From assembly GCA_016787665.1 (NCBI GenBank), contig JAEUUC010000010.1:404659-468658 (forward strand): a stretch of 64,000 nucleotides of DNA, written 5' to 3'. The notes below the pieces were generated by a model, which saw only the letters and a program-made list of their open reading frames with translations, was not told the DNA's origin and did not search any database. The DNA is from Cyclobacteriaceae bacterium. GTDB lineage: Bacteria; Bacteroidota; Bacteroidia; Cytophagales; Cyclobacteriaceae. Below, piece by piece: positions 9,052 to 17,125 of the stretch; within the stretch, counting starts at the first letter, position 1; each line of letters begins with the position of its first letter. Position numbers and translations under genes: made by a program.

Positions 9052-9270
9052 ATGATTAAGATTGGTGATATTGACTTGGGACAAGTCGTTTTAGAACTTG
9101 AGTACCAAACAAAGCTAAACTCTATGATGATTGAAACGATGTTAAACAAGGGGACAGCTAACACTTTGGGAATTACTCAGGCCGACATAGAGACGATGAA
9201 AGAACGATCGGTAAAAGAAATCAACGACAAGTACGGACGACAAATGTTAACGTATACCAAACCAAAGTAG
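9052..9270 (+). CDS. Small unknown protein
   Basis: A 72-residue protein of unknown family, mostly helical by appearance: a short N-terminal strand-like IKIGDIDLGQVVLELEYQ, then charged helices. It has no signal peptide and no membrane segment. It starts three bases after the membrane/coiled-coil gene, so the two are surely co-transcribed and probably act together. An attC-like dyad begins 11 bases after its stop. It lies in the AT-rich accessory block. Confidence 0.6.
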   Translation: MIKIGDIDLGQVVLELEYQTKLNSMMIETMLNKGTANTLGITQADIETMKERSVKEINDKYGRQMLTYTKPK

Positions 9271-9281
9271 GTTGAACAAAC

Positions 9282-9458
9282 GCGCTACAACAGTGTGCAT
9301 GTGCCATATTGCTGGTTCAGTGTAGCATTGTAGTTTTACTTTCTTAATTTCGTTCGGTGTCGTGGGACAAAACGCAGCAGGTCGCTAAAGCCATTCGTTC
9401 CTCATTTGGCTTTAGCTCCTATGCCGCAATACGTCACATGCACCAACGTTGGTTAGCC
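9282..9458 (+). repeat. attC-like imperfect dyad element 1
   Basis: GCGCTACAACAGT (9282) and AACGTTGGTTAGCC (ending 9458) form an imperfect inverted repeat whose inner arms GTGCATGTG (9295-9303) and CACATGCAC (9435-9443) are perfectly complementary. Inside lies a further perfect 10 bp hairpin, GCTAAAGCCA with TGGCTTTAGC. The right end carries GTTAGCC, resembling the GTTRRRY/GTTAGVC core of integron attC sites. This is inference from pattern only; no integrase gene is visible. Confidence 0.45.
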
Positions 9459-9486
9459 ATTGCTCTAATGACATTTACAACTTCGA

Positions 9487-11214
9487 ATGTTGGATAAAAT
9501 CAAAATTAAGAACTATCGATGTTACGACAACCACGAGATTGACTTTAAAAAACTATCTGTAATAGTTGGTAAGAATAATGCAGGTAAATCCACACTAGTG
9601 GAAGCGTTGAGACTTGTGTCGATAGCAGTGAGTCGATTTCAGTCTGTAACTTATCACGATCCCCCGTCATGGACAGAGTTACCTTTAAGGGCAAGAGGAA
9701 TTGGTCTCTCATTTGAAAACCTAGGATTAAACCCTGAAAACATTTTTCATAAGTACGGCAGTTCGCCAAGTATAATTGTTGCAGTGTTCACAAATAGACA
9801 AGAGGTGACAATTTATATTGGTGACGATGCTGAAGTCTTCTGTACTTTAAAGGATTCGGCTGGAGACTATATTCAAACTAAAGCACAGGCGACAAAACTT
9901 GAAATATCGCAAGTGAGTATTCTTCCACCAATCTCACCAATACGAAGAGAAGAGAAAATTCTTGGGCGAGAATATGTTCGACAGAACATTAGTAGTGACT
10001 TGGCTTCACTCCATTTTCGAAATCAGCTGGCGATTTTGTATCAGTACTTCCCAAGATTTACCCAAATGGCAGAGCAATCATGGCCAGGGTTACGGATTCG
10101 GGAATTATCTGGAAGAAATGGAATGCCGGGCGACAAGTTATCTCTTTTAGTGCAGGATTCTGGATTTGTAGCGGAAATAGGATGGATGGGTAGTGGACTA
10201 CAAATGTGGCTACAAATCATATGGTTTCTCTCAAGAACAGACGAAAATGATGTTGTGATTCTGGACGAACCTGACGTGTACATGCACCCAGACCTTCAGA
10301 GAAAATTAATCCGATTGCATAAAGACACTTTTAAACAAGTTATTGTCTCAACTCATTCGGTAGAAATAATTTCGGAAGTAGAGCCTGACAACATCCTAAT
10401 AATTGATAAAGACAAGGATAGGTCACTTTTTGCTACAAAAGTTCCCGTTGTCCAAAGGATACTTAACTCGATAGGTAGTATTCACAACCTTCAATTGACA
10501 AGGCTTTGGGCTTCAAAGAAACTGCTCATTGTAGAAGGTGAAGACGTTGCCATTTTAAAGCGACTTCAGAACAAACTCTTCCCAAAATCAGAGGAGCCAT
10601 TTGATGCCATACCAAATTTTGACATTGGTGGTTGGGGCGGTTGGAACTACGCAAAGGGGAGCAGTTTGCTTCTTCGAGAGACTGTTGACGACAAAATTAA
10701 GATCTATTGCATTTTCGACTCCGACTATCATACAAACAGTGAGAAGAATTCAAGACTGACTGAAGCTAAAACGCTTGGAGTTGAGGGACACATATGGTCG
10801 AAGAAAGAGATTGAAAACTATCTTGTTGTACCGACAGCCATTCTGAGAATTATCACGAAGGAATCGAAAAAGCATACGACAATTACCGTATCTGACGTTG
10901 AGCAACAAATTCAGGTCATTCTAAAAAATAACGAGGAGTCGATTGTGCTTAACTTTGCGACAGAAATACAAAACGAGAATAGGAAATTATCGGTCAATTC
11001 CGCATTCAAGGAGGCAAAAAAATGTATTGATAAATTAGAAAATAGAATCTCGGGTAAGGAACTTATAAGTGAATTGAGTAAATGGACGCAAGAACATTTT
11101 AAGGTGACACTAAATCCAATAAAGTTGGTTCAAGAATTAGAGATAAACGAGATTGACAAAGAGGTCATTAGAATTATAACTAAGGTTGAAAAAGGAGAAA
11201 GATTCAAAGAGTAG
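9487..11214 (+). CDS. OLD-family ATPase with TOPRIM nuclease domain
   Basis: A 575-residue protein with an N-terminal ABC/SMC-type ATPase: Walker A GKNNAGKST (residues 28-36), a degenerate signature around GWMGSGLQMWLQI, and Walker B VVILDEPDVYMHP with Asp260 and Glu261. The C-terminal TOPRIM domain shows LLIVEGEDV with Glu350, then FDSDYH with Asp411 and Asp413, and WSKKEIENYL. This is the layout of OLD (overcoming lysogenization defect) nucleases, relatives of which serve in phage defence (P2 Old, GajA of Gabija). It is flanked by attC-like dyads and AT-rich small genes, so it was probably acquired. No UvrD-like GajB partner is present, so it is not a standard Gabija pair. Confidence 0.87.
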   Translation: MLDKIKIKNYRCYDNHEIDFKKLSVIVGKNNAGKSTLVEALRLVSIAVSRFQSVTYHDPPSWTELPLRARGIGLSFENLGLNPENIFHKYGSSPSIIVAVFTNRQEVTIYIGDDAEVFCTLKDSAGDYIQTKAQATKLEISQVSILPPISPIRREEKILGREYVRQNISSDLASLHFRNQLAILYQYFPRFTQMAEQSWPGLRIRELSGRNGMPGDKLSLLVQDSGFVAEIGWMGSGLQMWLQIIWFLSRTDENDVVILDEPDVYMHPDLQRKLIRLHKDTFKQVIVSTHSVEIISEVEPDNILIIDKDKDRSLFATKVPVVQRILNSIGSIHNLQLTRLWASKKLLIVEGEDVAILKRLQNKLFPKSEEPFDAIPNFDIGGWGGWNYAKGSSLLLRETVDDKIKIYCIFDSDYHTNSEKNSRLTEAKTLGVEGHIWSKKEIENYLVVPTAILRIITKESKKHTTITVSDVEQQIQVILKNNEESIVLNFATEIQNENRKLSVNSAFKEAKKCIDKLENRISGKELISELSKWTQEHFKVTLNPIKLVQELEINEIDKEVIRIITKVEKGERFKE

Positions 11215-11223
11215 AGTACGAGC

Positions 11224-11368
11224 AACGGCTACCAACAAATGTTTCTGCAATGCGGGGGTTCAATGTTGGTATGAAAAGTAATTTCTTGGCAAAGCCATGC
11301 CTTTGTCCTAACTTAGTTCGCTAACACAGGGCAACCGTAAAGTTGGGCTGCTCCCTTGGTTAGCCGTT
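11224..11368 (+). repeat. attC-like imperfect dyad element 2
   Basis: AACGGCTACCAA (11224-11235) and TTGGTTAGCCGTT (11356-11368) are inverted repeats differing by a single extra T. The right arm contains the same GTTAGCC core as element 1. The interior has the partly self-complementary GGCAAAG..CCTTTG. The segment CCAACAAATGTTT..CAAT.CGGGGG recurs in similar form at about 19419-19447. The two elements bracket the OLD nuclease as a cassette-like unit. Confidence 0.45.
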
Positions 11369-11399
11369 TGGATCAGTCCCTTTCTTCGACATTCCGAAA

Positions 11400-11813
11400 A
11401 TGAAACTGACGTATGCACCTGCCTGGAAGAGACTCTTCGCGTTTTGGGCGGACATGGTGGTGATGTCGGTGATGCTGACGTTGCTGTCGATCGTCTTTGA
11501 AATAACCCCTTCGATGGACGGCTGGTTGTCGTTTGCTCTTTTCATGGGTTACAACGTTACGGCCGAGTGTTACTTCGCTGCCACGCTGGGCAAGCGGCTG
11601 CTTGGGATACAGGTGATACGCCATGGCGGTGCTGCGCCTACCTGGCGTTCCGCCTTCTACCGCAATTTTGGAAAAATTATTTCAGCCATGCCGTTGTACT
11701 GGGGGTTCATTCGCATTCTCACACCGAGTTTTCCACAGGCCATTCACGATGAAATAGCGCGGTGTTTTGTAGTTGAAAAACGGGGGGCATCAAATCTGGA
11801 TTCGCGTGGATAA
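11400..11813 (+). CDS. RDD family membrane protein
   Basis: A 137-residue protein with three hydrophobic helices and the RDD signature: an N-terminal Arg (KRLFAFWADMVV), then LGKRLLGIQVIR, and RSAFYRNFGKIIS. RDD proteins are small inner-membrane proteins, some linked to ion transport or stress tolerance. The last 20 codons (from CFVVEKRG) lie inside a 64 bp repeat that recurs at 19484, and its stop codon is supplied by that repeat. It is the only gene between attC-like element 2 and repeat copy B, which suggests a one-gene cassette. Base composition is GC-richer than the OLD nuclease gene next to it. Confidence 0.75.
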   Translation: MKLTYAPAWKRLFAFWADMVVMSVMLTLLSIVFEITPSMDGWLSFALFMGYNVTAECYFAATLGKRLLGIQVIRHGGAAPTWRSAFYRNFGKIISAMPLYWGFIRILTPSFPQAIHDEIARCFVVEKRGASNLDSRG

Positions 11814-11818
11814 AATCT
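11755..11818 (+). repeat. 64 bp repeat, first copy (3' end of RDD gene)
   Basis: Identical to 19484-19547 except for two bases (62 of 64). Here it encodes the last residues and stop codon of the RDD protein and abuts structured repeat copy B exactly at 11818/11819. Confidence 0.9.
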
Positions 11819-11969
11819 CCGTGCCGATTTTGGCCCAATTTCGGGCTGCTGACCAAACTACCCTAAACCCACCGGAAAAATATCCGGCCTCGCGCGTTAG
11901 GCGCATAGGCCCAGGCTGTAAATTAGGGTTGCATAAGGGCAGTATGTGTAATGAATGTGTTCCGATTGG
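11819..11969 (+). repeat. Structured dispersed repeat, copy B
   Basis: A full copy: hairpin GCCC-aatttc-GGGC, ACCCTAA pairing with TTAGGGT, hairpin CCGGA-aaaata-TCCGG, and a third hairpin GGCCT..GCGC-GTTAG-GCGC..AGGCC, followed by GTAAATTAGGGTTGCATA and a TGAATGTGTTCCGAT end. The distal stem bases differ from copies C and D in a compensatory way. It separates the RDD gene from the ABC transporter module. Confidence 0.85.
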
Positions 11970-12071
11970 TGGCCACATGCTATGTACGCATATCCCGACC
12001 GATGTGGGGCCCACCGCGACACCGATGCTATGGCAAGAGTCAAACCTACCCACATTAAAAAAATGTGTTTA

Positions 12072-15000
12072 TTAATCGTCAGTGTGTACATCCAATAATT
12101 TAACCAAAGGATCGATAGCGACAAAATCGGGCATTTCATCAACCTCAATAGTCAGTTTATTGCTGATCTGATTAACTAAGTACTTTTTCAAATGCAACGC
12201 TTCACCGCTACCCGAATAGATTCCCATTTCAATATAGTCATTCAGAGGTAACGAATTAACTACATCTTGGCGATCTTTATCGGTTAGAGTTTTGCCCTTT
12301 ATATCGGTAAACACCTTCTTACCATTCACAGAACGAAACTTGGTGATTGTAAAGTTTATAGTTACCTGATATCTGCCATTTGGCAACTCTATAACCGAAT
12401 AGTTTTTCAGTCGATTGTCATACAGTGTAACGGTCTCAAAAAGATCATGAATCAAATAGTGTAACGAGTCCGGTGTGGCGAGCCGAAGAAAGTCAACCAT
12501 TTCATTCGGTGTAGTATAAGGTGCTTGCTGAAATTGTACTTTTTTCAGATAGGCTTGAAGTGCACCATTTAACTTTTCTTCTCCCAGAAAGTCCCGCAGG
12601 GCATACAATGCCAATGATCCTTTTTGATAAGGAATATAAGGTTTATCAAGCCCGGAGTTTTCAATCAAAGCTTTTTCATCCTCATCTTCTACCCTTCTTT
12701 TCAAATAAATATCCAATGCCTTTCTTCGAAAGAGTTTACCCTTTTCTTTGCCGTACTTTTCCTCCAGAACACAAAGCGACACGTATTCCGCTATACTTTC
12801 GGTAATCATTCTATTCCCCTTCACATCGGCAGGAGTAACTTGATGCCCCCACCATTGGTGAGCCAGCTCATGAGAGGCCCCCAGAAAGCTAAGGTTCAAC
12901 GCCCGTGAATTGTTGTCGTCAGTATCCATCACAAAACTTCGTTCCGATACAGGAATGGTATTGGCAAATGACTGTGCAAAGTCACCAGCTTTTCTGGAGT
13001 ATTCTATGATCCTTACTTGCTTATGCTGATACGGGCTAAAGTACTTCTCGCAGTATGCCAATGTCGATTTCAAGCCATTCATCATGTGCGTGAGATTATA
13101 GGCATGCGCAGGGTGATGGTAAATTTCCAAATTGGTATCGTTGTACTTATCCCTTAGCACATTATACCTCCCTGATGTAAAGACATAGTCGTTGGTAGCT
13201 TTATTCGTGGATCGATACTCAAAGAAATTTCTACCACCAGATTTCCAGTGCTTAGTTAAATAACCGGGTGCAATAGCAATTTGATCAGCTGACGTGCTGA
13301 CTATTGCTTTGAATGAAATGTAATCGGAGTCGATGGAGCGATAATGGTTTTGTCGAGTAAGGCTGTCGTTTGTCTTGTTCTTTTCCGCGGACGAATAATA
13401 GCCAAGTCCCGGATAAATGAGCGAGGTAACAAAAGTGCCATTCGCTAGTACGGGCGAATTTTGGTATAACCAGGTATTTGGAATATTTTTCACATCAAAA
13501 TACATATGCAGGCTATCCCCGGGCGCAAGCGGTTGATTTAATCTGTTCACATCAAATTTTGCGATGGAGTCTTTTAACAGTGTTTCATATTTTCTATCGA
13601 ATCTGTATTGTGTGATGGCATCTTGCGAGTAATTGACCAATACTGTATCGATATCCTTGCCCGATTGGTTGATAAGTGTAAATACCCCCGTTGATTCAAA
13701 GGACTCTTTTTCAGGAAACAGCTGCATGGTCACCTCCACCTTGACAATCCTCGGTTGCGTGAAATAAATTAAATGCCCATATTTTTTGTCTGCCGATGCG
13801 TTGATTTGATTACGTGTTGCCTCGTTGGGTGTGTGAAATTCTTTTTCCATACGATAAACAGCGACACCCGCTACTATTACCGCAGTAAAAGCCAGCACAA
13901 GTGCCAGGCCAAGCTTTCTCTTTATTCTTTTACTCGCCATTACAACACGTGCCTGGATGGTTTGTGAAGTTCCTCTCGACCATGCGATGATGGCAACAAT
14001 CAATAAGAGCATGCCAAACAGCAACCAATACCCTTTTAGTATAAAATAAGAAATCAATGAGTGCCCATGCCCGTTCATGTCAGAATACTTCAGGAAGAAA
14101 CCAGGCTCTATATCCTGATTAAATTGAAACGCATACGAATTAAGGCCGATCAACTTTAGCTGGGAAACCCCGAAGAAACCCAGTATCAGAATGAATAAAC
14201 CAACATATAAATTGGAGACAACAGTATGAACAAACACTGCCGCGGTTGCCCAGATGATAAACCCAATGAGATGGATGGCAAGTAGATCAATAAGATAATG
14301 ACTGATTTCAAACCTATAAAATCCCGAATAGACTTGTGTGGCTATACCTGATAGTAAGATGATGGCCAGTAGAACCAATTGCATTTTTGCGAGAGCGATT
14401 AGCTTCGAAAGGGCAAAAGGAAAATCACCTACAGGAGTTACATCCAGGAGCTCGTTCATTCGTGTGGTTCGTGCACGATGAATTAAAATACCAGCATACA
14501 AAAAGGTTAGGAAGTTTACCAACAGCGAAAAGAAGAAGATCGGAAATGCCAGCATGACCCACGTAACCGGAAGAATCCGTGTTTCATACGGTGGGTTCAT
14601 TTGTGTTAGCAAAACCACGATCAGTATCCCGCCAGCTAATGCAATGCTTATAAATGAACCGCTGCGAAGGATGTATAAAAAATCCACTTGCGAAAGTTTC
14701 CATACCAAACGTATTTGATGAATCCAGTTGAAATTGAATGAAATGGCCGACAACTTAATCGTGATCAGGCTTCCAAAGTTGTTCTTCGTACTTCGTACGG
14801 AACTAGCTTTATAAATTGAAAGACTTAAACCGTGTTGGCTAAAGGAAAATTTCAAGTAGGCTAAGCCAAGCGAGGCAAACGCTACGAGCCACCATAGCAG
14901 TCGGTTAAAGAGAATGATCTCCGCGAAGGGAAGTGAATTTTTATTCTGTTCTTCCAGCCTCCAATCCTTGGTCATAAGAAGCGTAGCTGTTTCTCCCAAT

Positions 15001-15635
15001 GGTTCCAACAGAGCAATCAGCATCATTCCGGAACTGCCCACTAGTTTTGAGATCAACTCACGACCTATCAATAGCAATACAATCGCGATAAAGCCAGCAT
15101 AAATATTGCGTGACAGCACTACGACTAAAAAGACCAAACTTCCAAAAAGAAAAATATTGGGAAGAAGATAGCTTACGTATAACTGAAGGTAAACTGATAG
15201 TTCAGTATCAGCGAGTAATTCTTGATTGGTTCCTGGCAATTGAGTTCCAAAATACAGACCAGCAACGGTAATGGCAGCAATGACTAATACAATCAACAGC
15301 GAGCTCAGAAATTTTGCTGCGAGGTAATCCCACTTAGTAAACGGGAACGTGTACATCACCTGATACGTGCGGCTTTTAAAATCCCGATAAATAGAATTTC
15401 CGATAAGGGCCGGAATGATAAAGAGAGTAAGTTTATTGAATAGGATAATGAAAGAGTACAAACTGAGAGGAGAGTTAGCCACACGTTGAGTACTAGCCGC
15501 ATCAAAGAGCCCTGCGCTTGCACCCATCAGCAATACCGCAAAGAATAGGAGAATGAATGAAAAAAAATAAAATATTGGATTCCGAAACCAATACTTCAAT
15601 TCAAACCAAAAGATAGAAAGGAACATTTTACGCAT
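12072..15635 (-). CDS. ABC-2 type permease fused to M1 metallopeptidase
   Basis: A 1187-residue fusion. The N-terminal half (about residues 1-600) carries two sets of six or so transmembrane helices, resembling duplicated ABC-2 permease domains (GNSIYRDFKSRTYQVMYTFPF; RTTRMNELLDVTPV). The C-terminal half, after a final membrane helix at about residue 575-595, is an M1 aminopeptidase-like domain with the zinc motif HELAHQWWG (His922, Glu923, His926) and the third ligand Glu946 in TESIAEY. It overlaps the upstream ATPase gene by eight bases, so the two form one transporter. Such fusions are common in Bacteroidota, but their substrate is not known; coupled export and peptide trimming is plausible. 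The gene is AT-rich and lies inside the accessory block. Confidence 0.88.
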   Translation of the reverse strand: MRKMFLSIFWFELKYWFRNPIFYFFSFILLFFAVLLMGASAGLFDAASTQRVANSPLSLYSFIILFNKLTLFIIPALIGNSIYRDFKSRTYQVMYTFPFTKWDYLAAKFLSSLLIVLVIAAITVAGLYFGTQLPGTNQELLADTELSVYLQLYVSYLLPNIFLFGSLVFLVVVLSRNIYAGFIAIVLLLIGRELISKLVGSSGMMLIALLEPLGETATLLMTKDWRLEEQNKNSLPFAEIILFNRLLWWLVAFASLGLAYLKFSFSQHGLSLSIYKASSVRSTKNNFGSLITIKLSAISFNFNWIHQIRLVWKLSQVDFLYILRSGSFISIALAGGILIVVLLTQMNPPYETRILPVTWVMLAFPIFFFSLLVNFLTFLYAGILIHRARTTRMNELLDVTPVGDFPFALSKLIALAKMQLVLLAIILLSGIATQVYSGFYRFEISHYLIDLLAIHLIGFIIWATAAVFVHTVVSNLYVGLFILILGFFGVSQLKLIGLNSYAFQFNQDIEPGFFLKYSDMNGHGHSLISYFILKGYWLLFGMLLLIVAIIAWSRGTSQTIQARVVMASKRIKRKLGLALVLAFTAVIVAGVAVYRMEKEFHTPNEATRNQINASADKKYGHLIYFTQPRIVKVEVTMQLFPEKESFESTGVFTLINQSGKDIDTVLVNYSQDAITQYRFDRKYETLLKDSIAKFDVNRLNQPLAPGDSLHMYFDVKNIPNTWLYQNSPVLANGTFVTSLIYPGLGYYSSAEKNKTNDSLTRQNHYRSIDSDYISFKAIVSTSADQIAIAPGYLTKHWKSGGRNFFEYRSTNKATNDYVFTSGRYNVLRDKYNDTNLEIYHHPAHAYNLTHMMNGLKSTLAYCEKYFSPYQHKQVRIIEYSRKAGDFAQSFANTIPVSERSFVMDTDDNNSRALNLSFLGASHELAHQWWGHQVTPADVKGNRMITESIAEYVSLCVLEEKYGKEKGKLFRRKALDIYLKRRVEDEDEKALIENSGLDKPYIPYQKGSLALYALRDFLGEEKLNGALQAYLKKVQFQQAPYTTPNEMVDFLRLATPDSLHYLIHDLFETVTLYDNRLKNYSVIELPNGRYQVTINFTITKFRSVNGKKVFTDIKGKTLTDKDRQDVVNSLPLNDYIEMGIYSGSGEALHLKKYLVNQISNKLTIEVDEMPDFVAIDPLVKLLDVHTDD

Positions 15636-16503
15636 CTCTTTTCAAGGCGATGAAATAGACATCCTCTAACTCCGGTTCGGCAGGGTAGAAATGTTCTGTT
15701 GGACAACTTTCCGAATGAATCCTCACCTGAATTTTTTGGTCTTCAATGTACTTGGATGAAAGCACCGGGAATGTTGATTCGATTGCCTCAAGTTCTTCTC
15801 TGGAAATATTGATTGCCCATATTTTTCCGGTTAATTCTTTCGTGGCATTCTGAGGTGTAGACTGTTGTAAAATTCTGCCACCATTCATAATTGCCATCTC
15901 TTTGCACAAATCCTTTACATCGTCCACAATGTGAGTAGAAAAAATAATGGTGGCTGTTCGAGCCAACTCACGAAGCACATTCAAAAAACGATTTCGCTCT
16001 GCAGGGTCTAGTCCTGCTGTAGGCTCATCGACAATAATCAATTGAGGATTGTTAAGCATTAGCTGGGCGATGCCAAAGCGTTGTTTCATTCCACCCGAGT
16101 AGCCGGCAACGTGCTTTTTTCTGACGTCATAAAGGTTGGTGAGCTCTAATACCTCTTGCACTCTTCTTTTGCGATCGGACTTTGAATCGACTCCTTTTAG
16201 AATAGCGAAGTAATCCAAGAGATTTTCTGCTGAAATAGAGGGATAAACGCCAAATTCTTGTGGCAGATAGCCCAATGTTTTTCGAAGCCGCATGGGCTCT
16301 TTTAAAATATCAATCGAATCAAAAGAGACTGTTCCGCGATCGGGGAGTTGTAAGGTTGCCAACGTGCGCATGAGCGATGATTTTCCTGCACCGTTTGGCC
16401 CCAGCAACCCAAACATGCCATTTCCAATCGTGAGCGAGAGATCATCTAGTGCTTTTACTCCGTTGGGATATGTTTTGGATAGATTTGAAATGGCAAGTCC
16501 CAT
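15628..16503 (-). CDS. ABC transporter ATP-binding protein
   Basis: A 291-residue ATPase with Walker A GPNGAGKSS (residues 35-43), the Q loop LPQEFGVYPS, signature YSGGMKQRFGIAQ, Walker B LIIVDEPTAGLDP and the switch His in FSTHIVDDV. The first 220 residues match the NatA/CcmA-like group that partners with ABC-2 permeases; the last 70 residues are a less conserved accessory domain. It overlaps the permease/M1 peptidase gene by eight bases and must energise it. The only regulatory signal seen upstream is a small hairpin at 16553-16575. Confidence 0.93.
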   Translation of the reverse strand: MGLAISNLSKTYPNGVKALDDLSLTIGNGMFGLLGPNGAGKSSLMRTLATLQLPDRGTVSFDSIDILKEPMRLRKTLGYLPQEFGVYPSISAENLLDYFAILKGVDSKSDRKRRVQEVLELTNLYDVRKKHVAGYSGGMKQRFGIAQLMLNNPQLIIVDEPTAGLDPAERNRFLNVLRELARTATIIFSTHIVDDVKDLCKEMAIMNGGRILQQSTPQNATKELTGKIWAINISREELEAIESTFPVLSSKYIEDQKIQVRIHSESCPTEHFYPAEPELEDVYFIALKRDA

Positions 16504-16552
16504 AGTCTGGATAGTAGGTTAGTTTCAAGACGACTATGAAAGTCTTTTGTTA

Positions 16553-16575
16553 CAGACTTATTGATAACAAGTCTG
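16553..16575. promoter_or_regulatory. Hairpin upstream of the ABC transporter operon
   Basis: CAGACTT (16553-16559) and AAGTCTG (16569-16575) form a perfect 7 bp inverted repeat about 50 bases before the ATPase start. It could be an operator or a structured leader; no regulator gene is adjacent. Confidence 0.3.
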
Positions 16576-16583
16576 AACACAGC

Positions 16584-16644
16584 GGCACACATGGCAAAGC
16601 CTGCACAATCTCACCGCCAAAACCAAAGCTTTGCCAAGAGTGCC
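16584..16644. repeat. Long imperfect stem-loop, attC-like
   Basis: GGCACACATGGCAAAGC (16584-16600) pairs with GCTTTGCCAAGAGTGCC (16628-16644) at 15 of 17 positions around a 27-base loop. TGGCAAAG-type arms also occur in attC-like element 2. It marks the outer edge of the ABC transporter module. Confidence 0.5.
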
Positions 16645-16853
16645 CTACGACTTAACCAATACTCGACCGATTGATTGGTGTCAATCGAAAGATTCGCCAA
16701 GGTTGCCCTTGCGCTAAAACAGTTTCACAACAAACTGTCGGGGACAAACAGCAATTGAATAACAAACGGACAACCATGTACTGTGACAATCAATTCTATT
16801 ATCTGACATCTTGATGCCACACTAAGAACTGACCTACAACTTCCGAAGCTTTG

Positions 16854-17023
16854 CTGATTTTAGCCCAATTTCGGGCTACTAGCCGGACTAACCACAACTA
16901 ACCGGAAAAATATCCGGCCTCACGCGTTAGGCGTATGCGGGCAAGCCGTAAATTAGGGTTGGCATAATGGAATAGGTGCAATGAATGTATTCCGATTTTG
17001 GCAGCAATTGGGCCCTGGACATT
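16854..17023 (+). repeat. Structured dispersed repeat, copy C
   Basis: A full copy with AGCCC-aatttc-GGGCT, CCGGA-aaaata-TCCGG, CACGCGTTAGGCGTATG and GTAAATTAGGGTTGG, ending in ATGAATGTATTCCGAT. Similarity to copy A continues 21 bases past CCGAT to GACATT. It lies between the divergent ABC transporter and TPR-cyclase modules; the rest of the 622-base gap (16504-17125) shows only the two stem-loops listed. Confidence 0.85.
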
Positions 17024-17125
17024 GTAATTATCTAACAAGAGACACCTTTTCGCAATACTTTTATACTAAGAAGCAACGAACTCTCCTGGCTAAGTAGAGT
17101 AAATTACTTTTTGGTATTTTTAACA

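Noticed and set aside
9487..11214. Gabija system (GajA)
   Set aside because: The nuclease is OLD-like, but the UvrD-type helicase GajB is absent on either side.
11885..11910. Reading the 150 bp repeat itself as an integron attC site because of GTTAGGC and, in copy D, GCCCAAC
   Set aside because: Sequence stays conserved for about 60 bases beyond GTTAGGC in all copies, whereas a cassette junction should change right after the core. I keep the weaker attC comparison only for the two GTTAGCC dyads.
12050..12074. Terminator of the ABC-M1 operon (CACATT/AATGTG on the minus strand)
   Set aside because: A short hairpin is possible, but no T run follows it in the direction of transcription.
11773..12075. 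Open frame of 100 codons reading through the 64 bp repeat and repeat copy B
   Set aside because: It is encoded entirely by repeat and intergenic sequence, resembles no protein, and exists only because the repeats happen to lack stops in that frame.
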